DNA of 37,300 nucleotides from Bacillota bacterium (GTDB taxonomy: Bacteria; Bacillota; Clostridia; Oscillospirales; Acutalibacteraceae): NCBI GenBank assembly GCA_023401495.1, contig JAEXDU010000171.1, positions 1 to 37,300 on the forward strand, read 5' to 3'. Below the pieces are notes generated by a model. It was not told the DNA's origin. It did not search any database and saw only the letters and a list, made by a program, of their open reading frames with translations. Positions 1-9,001 of the stretch are shown piece by piece. Positions within the stretch are counted from its first letter, which is position 1. The number at the start of each line of letters is the position of its first letter. A program made the position numbers and the translations under genes.

Positions 1-22
1 CTTTGGAAGGGGAGAAGAAAGC

Positions 23-865
23 ATGCAGAAAACACTTAAAAAATATTTCGCCGTTTTTGCGCTGCCGACGGTGATTGCGTTTGTGATCGCCTTTTTGGTT
101 CCGTTCTTCATGGGCGTGTATCTGTCGTTCGCCAAGTTCACCACCGTAACGAACGCCAAATGGGTGGGTACGGACAATTACGTCCGTGCGTTTTCGGACT
201 CAAATTTTCTGAACGCGCTGGGATTTACAGCGAAATTCACCGTCGTATCCGTCATTGCCATCAACGTGCTGGCCTTTTTGCTGGCGCTGCTGCTTACACG
301 CGGCATTCGCGGCACAAATGTGTTCCGCACCGCGTTCTTTATGCCGAACCTGATCGGCGGCATTGTGCTCGGTTATATCTGGCAGCTGCTCATCAACGGT
401 GTGCTGCTGAAATTTGGTGTTGACATTACGTTCGATGCAAGTTATGGTTTTTGGGGACTGGTTGTCCTGATGAACTGGCAGATGATCGGCTATATGATGA
501 TTATTTATATTGCGGGAATCCAGAACATTCCCGGCGACGTGATCGAGGCGGCACAGATCGACGGGGCGACTCCCCGCCAGACGCTTTTGTATGTGACGAT
601 TCCTCTGGTGATGCCGTCCGTCACGATTTGTACCTTTTTAACGCTGACCAATTCGTTTAAGCTGTTTGATCAGAACTTTGCCCTCACCGGCGGTGCGCCG
701 GCGCGGCAGAGCGCCATGCTGGCTCTGGATATTTTCAATTCCTTCTACGGCCGCATGGGGTATGAGGGCGTCGGCCAGGCCAAGGCGGTTGTGTTCTTCC
801 TGCTGGTGGCAGGAATCGCTCTGGTGCAGCTGATGGTGACCCGCAGCAGGGAGGTGGAAAACTGA
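23..865 (+). CDS. Sugar ABC transporter permease, MalF/UgpA type
   Basis: Inner-membrane permease of a carbohydrate uptake ABC transporter (binding-protein-dependent transport family 1). The 280-residue protein starts with a hydrophobic segment at about residues 10-32 and has roughly six membrane segments. The EAA loop that docks on the ATPase is visible as EAAQIDGAT at about residues 175-183, followed by a typical LLYVTIP stretch. The start at 23 is supported by the purine-rich GGAAGGGGAGAAG just upstream. It is the first gene of the window; its substrate-binding protein would be expected just upstream, outside the view, and no ATPase gene is nearby (a shared MsmK/UgpC-type ATPase is common in this family). 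The maltodextrin enzymes downstream suggest an alpha-glucan oligosaccharide substrate, which is inference. Confidence 0.93.
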   Translation: MQKTLKKYFAVFALPTVIAFVIAFLVPFFMGVYLSFAKFTTVTNAKWVGTDNYVRAFSDSNFLNALGFTAKFTVVSVIAINVLAFLLALLLTRGIRGTNVFRTAFFMPNLIGGIVLGYIWQLLINGVLLKFGVDITFDASYGFWGLVVLMNWQMIGYMMIIYIAGIQNIPGDVIEAAQIDGATPRQTLLYVTIPLVMPSVTICTFLTLTNSFKLFDQNFALTGGAPARQSAMLALDIFNSFYGRMGYEGVGQAKAVVFFLLVAGIALVQLMVTRSREVEN

Positions 866-1701
866 TGGAGAATACCGCGAAAAGATTTAACACCATCCTG
901 TTTGTTTTCCTTTTGATTCTGTTTTTCCTGTTTTTGATCCCGATCCTTCTTGTGCTGATGAATTCCTTTAAGGGGCAGCTTTTTATCTCGAATGCTCCCT
1001 TTGCGCTGCCGGATGTCACGACCTTTTCCGGCATCGATAACTATGTAAATGGTGTGCAGAAGATTGATTTTTTCCGCGCGTTTGGATATTCTTTATTTAT
1101 TACGGTTTTTTCCGTTGCGGCAATTATTCTTTTTACTTCTATGACGGCCTGGTATATTACCCGGGTAAAGAGCCCGGTGACCTCCGCTTTGTACTATCTG
1201 TTTGTGTTCAGCATGGTGGTTCCGTTCCAGATGGTCATGTACACCATGGTGAAGGTCGCCAATGTTCTGCGGCTTGATAACCCCTTTGGCATCATCGTGA
1301 TCTACCTGGGATTTGGCGCCGGGCTGTCGGTCTTTATGTTCAGCGGCTTTATCAAGAGCGTGCCGGTCGATATTGAGGAATCCTCCGTCATTGACGGCTG
1401 CAGCCCGATTCAGACCTTCTTTCTCATCGTGTTTCCCATCCTGCGCCCCACGGCGATCACGGTGGCGATTCTGAACGCGATGTGGATCTGGAACGACTTT
1501 CTGCTGCCGTACCTTGTCATCGGCACCAAGTTCCGCACCATTCCGATTGCGATTCAGTATCTGCAGGGCGGGTATGGTTCGCGCGATATGGGTGCGCTGA
1601 TGGCGATGCTGGTGCTCTCTATCATTCCGATCATCATTTTCTACCTGACCTGCCAGAAGCATATCATCAAGGGCGTGCTGGCCGGCGCGGTGAAGGGATA
1701 A
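865..1701 (+). CDS. Carbohydrate ABC transporter permease, MalG type
   Basis: Second permease of the same transporter, 278 residues, with about six membrane segments beginning at residues 11-31. The EAA-loop equivalent is ESSVIDGCS at about residues 172-180, followed by a PIL(R)PTAIT stretch as in MalG/LacG-type proteins. Its ATG overlaps the stop of the preceding permease by one base (TGATG), so the two are translationally coupled and should form a heterodimer. A ribosome binding site, GGGAGGTGG, lies inside the end of the upstream gene. Substrate is not readable from sequence. Confidence 0.93.
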   Translation: MENTAKRFNTILFVFLLILFFLFLIPILLVLMNSFKGQLFISNAPFALPDVTTFSGIDNYVNGVQKIDFFRAFGYSLFITVFSVAAIILFTSMTAWYITRVKSPVTSALYYLFVFSMVVPFQMVMYTMVKVANVLRLDNPFGIIVIYLGFGAGLSVFMFSGFIKSVPVDIEESSVIDGCSPIQTFFLIVFPILRPTAITVAILNAMWIWNDFLLPYLVIGTKFRTIPIAIQYLQGGYGSRDMGALMAMLVLSIIPIIIFYLTCQKHIIKGVLAGAVKG

Positions 1702-1737
1702 TCCAGAATTCAAATTTTCACCCTGGGGGCGTTTTTA

Positions 1738-2784
1738 TTGACTATTAAAGATATTGCACGGGAATCCGGGTTTGCGGTCAGCACGGTGTCGCGGGCCCTC
1801 AATAATCATCCCGACGTCAGTGAGGAAACAAAGCGAAAGATTCAGGCGGTCATTGAGGCGCACCGCTTTGTTCCCAATCAGAACGCCCGCCAGCTCAAGC
1901 AAACGGCGACCAACAGCATCGCGATTCTGGTCAAGGGTATTTCGAACATGCTGTTCGCCCCGATTCTGGAGCAGATGCAGGTGCTGATTGAAAAGGAAGG
2001 GTACACCGCACAGGTGTGCTACCTGGATGAAGAGGACGACGAGGTCATTCAGGCGCAGCAGCTGATCCGCGAGAGTAAACCGCTCGGCCTGCTGTTTCTG
2101 GGCGGCAATTTGCAGAATTTTGTCGAGGGCTTTGAGCAGATCTCGCTGCCGAGCGTGCTGGTGTCGACCGCGGCGGATCGTCTGGGCTTTTCGTATCTTT
2201 CCAGCGTCAGCACCGACGATACCGCCGCCGCTTCCCGCGCGGTGGAATACCTGATTCAGATGGGTCACCGGAATATCGGCGTGATCGGCGGCAACCGGCT
2301 CGATACCAACAGCATCAGCTATCTGCGGTATCTGGGCTGCCAGCGGACCTTTGAGCGGTACGGCATTCCGTTCCCGGAGGAACAGCGGTACCAGAAAGCC
2401 CGGTTCTCTTACGAGGACGGTTACCACGCCATGGAACGTTTGCTTCAAAGCTCTCCGGATATCACCGCGGTATTCGCCATGAGTGACGTGATGGCAATCG
2501 GCGCGTGCCGGTACCTGCTTGACCGGAACATCCGAATCCCGCAGGACATTTCCGTGATGGGCTTTGACGGAATCGAGCTTGCGCAGTATTATAACCCAAA
2601 GCTCGCCACCATCGAGCAGTCCAAATCGAAAATGGCGGAGCGCGGGGTCAGTATTTTAATTGATTGCATTGAAAATCAGTCGGAGGCAGTCCACGAGCTG
2701 GCAGATTTCTGCCTGAGGGAGGGGGAAAGCGTCCGCCGTGTGGAGGGAGCTTTCCCAGTCTGCGGTACGGCTGAGGGGGAATAA
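1738..2784 (+). CDS. LacI-family transcriptional regulator
   Basis: DNA-binding sugar-responsive regulator of 348 residues. Residues 2-23 form the classic LacI helix-turn-helix (TIKDIARESG then STVSRALNN), followed by the hinge region with NQNARQLKQ near residues 45-53 and a periplasmic-binding-protein-like effector domain (HRNIGVIGG, DVMAIGACR, ISVMGFDGIELA). The start is a TTG at 1738: this places the HTH exactly at the N terminus as in the family, with a G-rich CTGGGGGCG upstream. It sits between the transporter and the enzymes of the maltodextrin locus, 36 bp after the permease and one base before malQ, so it is probably a local regulator transcribed with its targets. The effector is unknown; maltose or a maltodextrin is inferred from context. 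Confidence 0.93.
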   Translation: MTIKDIARESGFAVSTVSRALNNHPDVSEETKRKIQAVIEAHRFVPNQNARQLKQTATNSIAILVKGISNMLFAPILEQMQVLIEKEGYTAQVCYLDEEDDEVIQAQQLIRESKPLGLLFLGGNLQNFVEGFEQISLPSVLVSTAADRLGFSYLSSVSTDDTAAASRAVEYLIQMGHRNIGVIGGNRLDTNSISYLRYLGCQRTFERYGIPFPEEQRYQKARFSYEDGYHAMERLLQSSPDITAVFAMSDVMAIGACRYLLDRNIRIPQDISVMGFDGIELAQYYNPKLATIEQSKSKMAERGVSILIDCIENQSEAVHELADFCLREGESVRRVEGAFPVCGTAEGE

Positions 2785-2785
2785 A

Positions 2786-4288
2786 ATGAAAAAGCAAAAA
2801 CCAATGGAGCGCGGGGCCGGCGTGCTTTTGCCGGTCACGAGCCTTCCGTCCCCCTATGGGATCGGCACCTTCGGGCAGGCGGCGTATGATTTTGTGGATT
2901 TTCTGGTTCAGGCCGGCCAGCGCTGGTGGCAGGTGCTGCCTCTGGGGCCGACCAGCTACGGCGACAGCCCGTACCAGAGCTTTTCGGCGTTCGCGGGGAA
3001 TCCGTATCTGATCGACCTCGATATACTGCGGGAGCAGGGACTTTTGACCACCGAAGAGCTGGAACAGGCGGACTGCGGGCAGAATCCCATCGATGTGGAT
3101 TATGCTGCGCTGTACGAAAAGCGCTTTGCGGTGCTGCGTGGGGTCTTTGCTCGCAGCAAGCACCAGAAAACCGTGGAATATCTGCTGTTCTGTGCGGAAA
3201 ATTCGGAATGGCTGGAAGAATATGCGCTGTACATGTCCCTGAAAACCGAGTTTGACGGCAGGGAATGGCTGGCCTGGCCGGAAGAACTCCGCCTGCGTGA
3301 GCCGGAAGCCCTGCGGGTCTGCCGCAAGCGCAATACAGCGGAAATGGATTTCTGGAAGTTTTGTCAGTTTGAGTTTTTCCGTCAGTGGTTCCGCCTGAAA
3401 ACATACGCCAATCAGCAGGGGATTGAAATCATCGGCGACATTCCCATTTATGTCGCACTCGACAGCGCGGACGTGTGGTCGCAGGGCGAGCAGTTCCAGC
3501 TCGATGAGCAGCGCAGGCCCACGCTGGTGGCAGGCGTCCCGCCGGATTTGTTTTCCGAAACCGGTCAGCTGTGGGGCAACCCGCTGTATGACTGGGAGTT
3601 TATGGAGCGCGACGGATTTTCCTGGTGGAAGCAGCGCATGCGTTTTTCGGCGCGTCTGTACGATGTCATCCGCATCGATCATTTTGTCGGTATCGCGCAT
3701 TACTACTCCATCCCGGCAGAAGAGACCACCGCCCTAAGCGGCTGGTGGAATCCCGGCCCGGGCCGCCCGCTGATCGAAGCCATCGCGGAGGTGATGGGAG
3801 ACAAGCGCGTGATCGCGGAGAATCTCGGCGTCGTGATTCCGGAGGTGGACCGGCTGCTCAAAATCAGCGGTTACCCCGGCATGAAGCTGATGCAGTTCGC
3901 CTTTGACGGCGACGAAACCAATTCGAATCTGCCGTTTCATTTTGACCGCAACATGGTCGTGTACGGCGGCACGCACGATAACGAGACTTTGGTCGGCTTT
4001 TTTGCGCACCAAAAGCGGAAGCGGATGCGCTTTGCAAGAGAATATTTAAATGTGAGAACAAGCCGCGAGGTTCCCGCGGCGCTCATCCGCGCGGGATATG
4101 CGAGTGTTGCGAATACCGTGATTTTTCAAATGCAGGATTTGCTGGGGCTGGATAATTCCGCCCGGATCAATACGCCCTCCACACTGGGGCAGAATTGGCG
4201 CTGGCGGCTGGCGTCCGGCCAGATACCGCCGGAGCTTGCGGAAAACCTGTGCCGCATGATGAAGCTGTACGGAAGACACAGCCCTTGA
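2786..4288 (+). CDS. malQ: 4-alpha-glucanotransferase (amylomaltase)
   Basis: GH77 enzyme that disproportionates maltodextrins in the cytoplasm, giving longer chains for phosphorylase plus glucose. The 500-residue protein carries the family landmarks: LPVTSLPSPYGIGTFG near the N terminus, GDIPIYVALDSADVW, RIDHF with the expected nucleophile D298, AENLG with the expected acid/base E345, and GTHDNET with D398. An in-frame ATG lies further upstream at 2738 but is inside the LacI gene; ATG 2786 has GAGGGGGA five bases before it and follows the LacI stop by one base. The enzyme pairs functionally with the glycogen phosphorylase that follows. Confidence 0.95.
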   Translation: MKKQKPMERGAGVLLPVTSLPSPYGIGTFGQAAYDFVDFLVQAGQRWWQVLPLGPTSYGDSPYQSFSAFAGNPYLIDLDILREQGLLTTEELEQADCGQNPIDVDYAALYEKRFAVLRGVFARSKHQKTVEYLLFCAENSEWLEEYALYMSLKTEFDGREWLAWPEELRLREPEALRVCRKRNTAEMDFWKFCQFEFFRQWFRLKTYANQQGIEIIGDIPIYVALDSADVWSQGEQFQLDEQRRPTLVAGVPPDLFSETGQLWGNPLYDWEFMERDGFSWWKQRMRFSARLYDVIRIDHFVGIAHYYSIPAEETTALSGWWNPGPGRPLIEAIAEVMGDKRVIAENLGVVIPEVDRLLKISGYPGMKLMQFAFDGDETNSNLPFHFDRNMVVYGGTHDNETLVGFFAHQKRKRMRFAREYLNVRTSREVPAALIRAGYASVANTVIFQMQDLLGLDNSARINTPSTLGQNWRWRLASGQIPPELAENLCRMMKLYGRHSP

Positions 4289-4347
4289 AAAAACTGCCGA
4301 TTTCGTTCTCCGCCGCAAGCGGGGAAAAGAAACGATTGTATTTGTAT

Positions 4348-4377
4348 GAGACAGTTTTCAATGGAATTTACTATAAA
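4348..4377 (+). promoter_or_regulatory. Possible sigma-A promoter before glycogen phosphorylase
   Basis: GAGACA (4348-4353) and TATAAA (4372-4377) are separated by 18 bases, 32 bp before the phosphorylase ATG. The -35 box matches TTGACA at four of six positions. The 120-bp gap after malQ makes an extra promoter plausible, but read-through from the operon is equally possible. Confidence 0.3.
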
Positions 4378-4408
4378 GTGAATTGGCGATACGCAGGAGG
4401 AGAAGCGC

Positions 4409-6748
4409 ATGAATCAGTTTGAACAGCAGATCGATCAGTATTTGGAATACGACTACGGTGTAACGGCACGGGAGGCGTCGGTGGAGCAGTTGTATAACGC
4501 GGTGTCCAAAGCGGCGATGAAGTCGCTTTCTTTTTCGTGGAATACCGGAAAGCAGGCCTGCTATTTTTCGGCGGAATTCCTGCTCGGCCGGCTGATCTAC
4601 AGCAATCTGATGAATCTGGGGCTGCTGGAGCGCTGCCGCGCATACCTGAGCCGCAACGGCTTTGATCCCGGCGTGTTTGAGAGCATTGAAGACGACGCCC
4701 TCGGCAACGGCGGGCTTGGCAGGCTTGCCGCCTGTTTTCTGGATTCGGCGGCCACGCACGGGATTCCGCTGCATGGGTTTGGCATCCGCTATAAATACGG
4801 ATTGTTTCACCAGTACTTTGAGGAAGGATTTCAGAAGGAAACTGCCGATGACTGGCAGAAGGCTGGCGATCCCTGGGGAATCCGGCGGGAGGACGAAGCC
4901 GTTACGGTGTCGTTTGCCGACCAGACCGTGCGCGCCGTGCCCTACGATATGCCGGTGATCGGCTGGGGCGGGCACACCGTCAACCGGCTGCGCCTGTGGC
5001 AGGCCGAGCCGCTTTCCGCGTTTGATTTCGAGCAGTTCAACCTGCAAAAATATGATGAAGCGGTCGAGGAACGGGTGCGCGCCGAAGAAATCACGGCGGT
5101 GCTCTACCCGAACGACGATACTCCCGCCGGCAAACGCCTGCGGCTCAAGCAGCAGTATTTCTTCTGCAGCGCGTCCCTGCAAAGCCTGATGAAAGAGTTT
5201 CTCAACCGCGACGGCGAGGATTTTTCCCGTTTTGCCGGGGACTACGCGATTCAGCTCAACGATACCCACCCGGTCATCGCAATTCCCGAGCTTTTGCGCC
5301 TGCTGATGGAGGAGCATCAGCTTCCGTTTGAGCAGGCGTTCCCGATCGTGCGCGACACCTTTGCGTATACGAACCATACCATCATGGCCGAAGCGCTGGA
5401 AAAATGGGACGTTTCTCTGTTCCTGTCCGTCGCGCCGCAGGTGTACCCGTATGTGGTCATGCTGCAAAACAGTCTGAGCCGCGAAATCAAGGCGCGGAAT
5501 GTGCCGCAGCAGGACAGAGCGTCCCTGCAGATCATCAGCGGCGGCCAGCTCCACATGGCGCGGCTTGCGGTGTATGCTTCCCACGCGACCAACGGTGTGG
5601 CGAAAATTCACAGCGAGCTGCTGAAAAACGCGGTCCTGCCCGAGTGGTACCGGATGTACCCCGAGCGCTTCCAGAATAAAACGAACGGCATCACCCAGCG
5701 CCGCTGGCTGGCCTTGTGCAATCAGGAGCTTGCCGCGTTCATCACCGAGCGTATCGGCAGCGGTTGGATTACTGATTTAAATCAGCTCGAGAAGCTTACT
5801 CCTTACCTGAATGACCCGGCATCGCTTGCACAGTTCCGGGCAATCAAGCGGCAGAAAAAGGTGCAGCTGTGCAATCACGTTCGCATTCATGAATACGGCT
5901 ACGAGCTGAATCCCGATTTTATATTCGATGTGCAGATCAAGCGTCTGCACGAATACAAGCGCCAGCTTTTGAATGCGTTTTCGATTCTCGACCTCTATTT
6001 TGCCATTAAAGACGGCACGCTCACCGATTTTACACCCACCGCGTTCCTGTTCGGGGCCAAGGCTGCGCCCGGCTATCGGCGCGCGAAGGGGATTATCAAA
6101 TTCATCAACGAGATCGCCCGTATGGTCGATGCCGACCCCGAGGTACGCGACAAAATTCAGGTGCTGTTTGTGCAGAACTATAATGTGTCCTATGCCGAAA
6201 AGCTGATTCCCGCGGCGGATGTCTCCGAGCAGATTTCCACCGCGGGAACCGAGGCCAGCGGCACCGGCAACATGAAGCTGATGCTGAACGGCGCGGTCAC
6301 GCTCGGTACGCTGGACGGCGCGAATATCGAAATCGTCGAGCAGGCCGGGGCAGAGAACAATTATATTTTCGGCGCGACGGTGGAAGAGATTGCGCAACTT
6401 TCGGATACCTACGACCCGAAAGCGCTGTACGAATCGAACCCGCGTATCCGCCGCGTGGTAGATACCCTGATAGACGGCACGCTCGACGATGGCGATACCG
6501 GGTTGTTCCGCGAGCTATATGGTTCGCTGCTGAAAGGTGCGTCGTGGCACCGCCCCGACCAGTACTATCTGCTGCGCGATTTTGAATCCTACTGCGACGC
6601 CAAGCTGCGCGCGAATCGTGATTATCGCAATGCGGAGCAGTTCTCGCGCAAGTGCCTGACCAACACCGCGCACGCCGGGCAGTTCTCCAGCGACCGCACG
6701 GTGCGCGAGTACGCGCGGGAGATTTGGGGCATTCCGGTTTCCCAATAA
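4409..6748 (+). CDS. glgP: Glycogen/maltodextrin phosphorylase
   Basis: PLP-dependent GT35 phosphorylase releasing glucose-1-phosphate from alpha-1,4-glucans. At 779 residues it is of usual bacterial length. Visible landmarks are ACYFSAEFLLGR and DALGNGGLGRLAACF near the N terminus, the nucleotide/glucan region QLNDTHP, the DVQIKRLHEYKRQ block, and the cofactor-binding EASGTGNMK, where K623 should carry the PLP. The ATG has a strong AGGAGGAG ribosome binding site. Together with MalQ it forms the standard intracellular maltodextrin degradation pair. Whether the physiological substrate is stored glycogen or imported maltodextrin cannot be told from sequence; the ABC transporter context favours the latter. 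Confidence 0.95.
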   Translation: MNQFEQQIDQYLEYDYGVTAREASVEQLYNAVSKAAMKSLSFSWNTGKQACYFSAEFLLGRLIYSNLMNLGLLERCRAYLSRNGFDPGVFESIEDDALGNGGLGRLAACFLDSAATHGIPLHGFGIRYKYGLFHQYFEEGFQKETADDWQKAGDPWGIRREDEAVTVSFADQTVRAVPYDMPVIGWGGHTVNRLRLWQAEPLSAFDFEQFNLQKYDEAVEERVRAEEITAVLYPNDDTPAGKRLRLKQQYFFCSASLQSLMKEFLNRDGEDFSRFAGDYAIQLNDTHPVIAIPELLRLLMEEHQLPFEQAFPIVRDTFAYTNHTIMAEALEKWDVSLFLSVAPQVYPYVVMLQNSLSREIKARNVPQQDRASLQIISGGQLHMARLAVYASHATNGVAKIHSELLKNAVLPEWYRMYPERFQNKTNGITQRRWLALCNQELAAFITERIGSGWITDLNQLEKLTPYLNDPASLAQFRAIKRQKKVQLCNHVRIHEYGYELNPDFIFDVQIKRLHEYKRQLLNAFSILDLYFAIKDGTLTDFTPTAFLFGAKAAPGYRRAKGIIKFINEIARMVDADPEVRDKIQVLFVQNYNVSYAEKLIPAADVSEQISTAGTEASGTGNMKLMLNGAVTLGTLDGANIEIVEQAGAENNYIFGATVEEIAQLSDTYDPKALYESNPRIRRVVDTLIDGTLDDGDTGLFRELYGSLLKGASWHRPDQYYLLRDFESYCDAKLRANRDYRNAEQFSRKCLTNTAHAGQFSSDRTVREYAREIWGIPVSQ

Positions 6749-7167
6749 TTCATAATTGGAATAAAGAGAGCCCGCCGGTTCGCTGACGCCCAATCAAGAA
6801 GTTTCGGGGAACATTCCGATTGGGCAGTCGGCAAACAGAGTATGATAATAAAAGACGGACGATCGACGGAAAGCCGATCGTCCGTCTTTTGCGTTGTGAA
6901 AGGCAGGGCAAAACCATGACACGCTCAACGGGATTTTCAAATGAGCAGCCGTTATTTTCTGATTGCATAGGCTTGCTTCTTTCACATTTTGATTTGTCAA
7001 TGTTTTCATAAAAGCATAAATACCTTGCAAGTCTTTAGCGGTATTGATAAAATATACGTAAATCGATTTACATAATCAGCGCAGTCTCGGGTCGTCTTTG
7101 ATCAGTTTCGTATCACCGCGAAGACTCCGGCCCCACGGTTAATTGATGATAATAAGGAGTTTTATTC
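6749..7167. other. Non-coding stretch after glgP with two hairpins and a palindrome
   Basis: I see no gene here. It holds a long imperfect hairpin (arms about 6778-6795 and 6818-6836, core GCCCAATC/GATTGGGC, no U-run after it), the strong terminator at 6850-6890, and a 14-bp perfect palindrome GTAAATCGATTTAC at 7058-7071 about 100 bp before the next gene. A weak promoter-like pair TTGTCA (6994-6999) and TAAATA (7017-7022), 17 bases apart, could serve the next gene. The palindrome could be an operator, but nothing confirms that. Confidence 0.5.
6850..6890 (+). terminator. Rho-independent terminator of the maltodextrin operon
   Basis: Perfect inverted repeat AAGACGGACGATCG (from 6852) with CGATCGTCCGTCTT (from 6875), loop ACGGAAAGC, followed by TTTT. 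It is about 100 bp past the phosphorylase stop. Confidence 0.85.
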
Positions 7168-7728
7168 ATGAAGGGGAATGTCAGTATAAGAGCAGGTCTG
7201 TCTTTCGGGGGGATCATGGGCTTGTTCTTTGCTTTACTATTCGGAATAACAGCAGGCCAGAAAGACGGAATACACGGCCTTTTGTTAGGGATATTGTTGG
7301 GTTTGGCCGCAGGACTTCTTTCAGGTGTTTTATTCGGCCTGTTCATGGACTTTTTTGCTATGACACAGACAAAGAAATTTGAATCTTTACGCAGCCAAAT
7401 GGCAATGAAATATAGAATTGTTTTTGAGAGTGGAGCAAACCATTTTATGAACAAAGAGAGCGTCGGCGGCTGGCTCTTTTTAACGTCTGATGTTTTACTT
7501 TTCAAATCGCATCAATTCAACATTCAAAATCACGAGCTGTCGATTCCAATGAACATAATAAAGTCTGTCACCCCCTGCAAGGTACTTAACTTCGCAACAG
7601 GTCTGAAAATAGAAAAGACAGATGGCGAATCGGAAAAGTTCGTAGTAAATAATAATAACGAATGGGCGGCAAAGATAAACGAATTAATTGTAGAGTGTGA
7701 GCAAAAAGAGAATTCCATGTGTATGTAG
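7168..7728 (+). CDS. Small membrane protein with GRAM-like C-terminal domain
   Basis: Protein of 186 residues, function unknown. Two glycine-rich hydrophobic segments lie at about residues 10-29 and 34-58 and probably form a membrane hairpin. Residues about 80-175 (ESGANHF, GGWLFLTSDVLLFKSH, then IPMNIIKSV and LKIEKTDGESEKFVV) have the alternating strand pattern and the GWLFLT/LLFKSH block of GRAM or bacterial PH-like domains, which usually bind lipid or protein at membranes. AAGGAG precedes the ATG. The gene is monocistronic, followed by a terminator at 7804. Its codons are more AT-rich than the neighbouring sugar genes, which could mean later acquisition. The GRAM assignment is by pattern only. 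Confidence 0.7.
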   Translation: MKGNVSIRAGLSFGGIMGLFFALLFGITAGQKDGIHGLLLGILLGLAAGLLSGVLFGLFMDFFAMTQTKKFESLRSQMAMKYRIVFESGANHFMNKESVGGWLFLTSDVLLFKSHQFNIQNHELSIPMNIIKSVTPCKVLNFATGLKIEKTDGESEKFVVNNNNEWAAKINELIVECEQKENSMCM

Positions 7729-7803
7729 CAGCAGTTCTATCCACTCCCCTGAGGGATGTGACGTACGCTGATATTTTCCACTTGCGGCAAAGTACAATAT
7801 TGG

Positions 7804-7830
7804 GAGCGTGCCTTAGGCACGCTCTTTTTT
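7804..7830 (+). terminator. Rho-independent terminator after the GRAM-like gene
   Basis: Perfect 9-bp stem GAGCGTGCC/GGCACGCTC with loop TTA, followed by TTTTTT. Confidence 0.85.
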
Positions 7831-7938
7831 GTTTTAAAGTATTTCAAAAAAGTTTTCTGAAAGTAAATTGCCTCCATATTTTTAGGTACCTCATTCAGAG
7901 TCAAAAAAAGAAATTTCTCCATTGGATTTTTTCTATAT

Positions 7939-7976
7939 AAAAAGGCCCGCACCTGCTAACAGGTGTGGGCCTTTTT
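7939..7976. terminator. Bidirectional terminator
   Basis: Stem AAAAGGCCCGCACCTG (from about 7940) pairs with CAGGTGTGGGCCTTTT, loop CTAA region, with one G-T type mismatch. It has an A-run on one side and a T-run on the other, so it can end transcription from both strands; its main client is probably the minus-strand RpiR gene ending at 7992. Confidence 0.8.
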
Positions 7977-7991
7977 GTATAGATGCTGCTT

Positions 7992-8828
7992 TTACAAAAA
8001 CATATCAAACGTGTTCCAGATGTTGTCGTATTCCTGAAGCCGCTTTTCCAGATCGGTGTTTTTGGCGCGGCCGATATAGGTGATCAACATATTGATAATG
8101 CTGAGCGGTGCTACAAAGGAATCGAGGAAGGTCGGCATTTTGGTGCAGCTCAGCAGGTAACTGTCCGACCAGGGAATCAAAGGGGAGAGAAGCGTATCTG
8201 TAATCGAGATCGTTTTGCAGCCTTTTTCTTTTGCGAATTTTATCATCTGGTACGTCGCTTTGGAATAGCGCTCAAAGCTCAGTCCGATGAACAAATCCTC
8301 CGACGTAACGGTTTCCAGCCGTTCAATGTCGTCCGACAAAGAGGTGATCAGCGTGACGTTGTCGAGGATCATGTTCAGGTAATACCAGAAAAAAGTGCCC
8401 AGTGAAGCGGCACTGCGGCAACTGATGATAAAAATGTGCTTTGCAGAAATGATTTCTGCGCAGATTTTTTTCACCTTTTCAATGTCCGTGTTTTCGAGCG
8501 TCTGAAGAATATTGTTCACGTCGTCCTTCATCACGTCCAGAATCTCGTTGTCCTGGTAAGCGTGATATGACATAATCAGGCGGTCTTTGACAGAAAGATG
8601 CTGCTGCGTCGCCTCCTGCAAAGCTTCGCGCAGCTCCGGGTAGCCCTTAAATCCAAGAAACACAGAAAAACGAATCACAGAAGCTTCGCTTACTCCGGCC
8701 AGCTGGGCCAGCTTGCGCACATTGTAAAAAGAAACGGAATTTCTGTTGTTCAGAATATAGTCCGCAATTTTGGTTTGCGTTTTACTCATTTGAGGCAGTT
8801 CGGCAGCCAGCTTTTGATAAATATCCAT
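7992..8828 (-). CDS. RpiR/MurR-family transcriptional regulator (HTH + SIS)
   Basis: Regulator of 278 residues. The N-terminal about 75 residues form an RpiR-type helix-turn-helix (MSKTQTKIADYILNN, VRKLAQLAGVSEASVIRF, LGFKGYPELREAL). Residues about 105-255 form a SIS sugar-phosphate-binding domain (HIFIISCRSAASLGTFFWYYL, then GLSFERYSKATYQMIKFAKEKG). A longer reading from 8846 is possible, but ATG 8828 is preceded at proper distance by AGAGGAG. The gene is divergent from the GltS/aminopeptidase pair, and the shared 266-bp region has three GAAA/TTTC palindromes, so it probably controls that pair and itself. The SIS domain suggests an amino-sugar or sugar-phosphate ligand, which fits oddly with a glutamate transporter; the ligand is unknown. 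Confidence 0.9.
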   Translation of the reverse strand: MDIYQKLAAELPQMSKTQTKIADYILNNRNSVSFYNVRKLAQLAGVSEASVIRFSVFLGFKGYPELREALQEATQQHLSVKDRLIMSYHAYQDNEILDVMKDDVNNILQTLENTDIEKVKKICAEIISAKHIFIISCRSAASLGTFFWYYLNMILDNVTLITSLSDDIERLETVTSEDLFIGLSFERYSKATYQMIKFAKEKGCKTISITDTLLSPLIPWSDSYLLSCTKMPTFLDSFVAPLSIINMLITYIGRAKNTDLEKRLQEYDNIWNTFDMFL

Positions 8829-8903
8829 TTGATGACTCCTCTGCAAAACATATTGTACTGGAAATTATATCATGTTTGCCAAAAAAAACAATGGACAAGC
8901 TTT

Positions 8904-8937
8904 GAAATATAAATTTCATAATAAAATAATTATGAAA
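8904..8937. promoter_or_regulatory. Palindromes, candidate RpiR operators
   Basis: GAAAT-ATAA-ATTTC lies at 8904-8917 and a second inverted repeat, TTTCATAAT (8914-8922) with ATTATGAAA (8929-8937), overlaps it. A third short copy, GAAATTTC (8954-8961), sits between the -35 and -10 of the gltS-type promoter. Repeated GAAA/TTTC symmetry next to an RpiR gene suggests operator sites; not proven. Confidence 0.5.
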
Positions 8938-8943
8938 TAATTA

Positions 8944-8972
8944 TTGACAAAACGAAATTTCAGTAGTATATT
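8944..8972 (+). promoter_or_regulatory. Sigma-A promoter of the glutamate symporter operon
   Basis: TTGACA (8944-8949), 17-base spacer, TATATT (8967-8972). Near-consensus. Transcription should start near 8979. Confidence 0.8.
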
Positions 8973-8987
8973 CAACCTATACAAATC

Positions 8988-9001
8988 GAAAAGCGCTTTC
9001 A
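8988..9001 (+). promoter_or_regulatory. Catabolite-responsive element (cre) candidate
   Basis: GAAAAGCGCTTTCA matches the textbook CcpA site TGAAAGCGCTTTCA at 12 of 14 positions and contains the perfect palindrome AAAGCGCTTT. It lies about 10-20 bases after the predicted transcription start, a position where CcpA typically blocks transcription. It is nested inside a wider ACAAAT/ATTTGT inverted repeat (8981-9008). Confidence 0.65.

Noticed and set aside
7058..7071. 14-bp palindrome as an operator
   Set aside because: Perfect symmetry but no nearby regulator and no clear promoter overlap; listed only in the intergenic note.
7719..7940. Open frame of 73 codons after the GRAM-like gene
   Set aside because: It runs through the terminator at 7804 and has no ribosome binding site.
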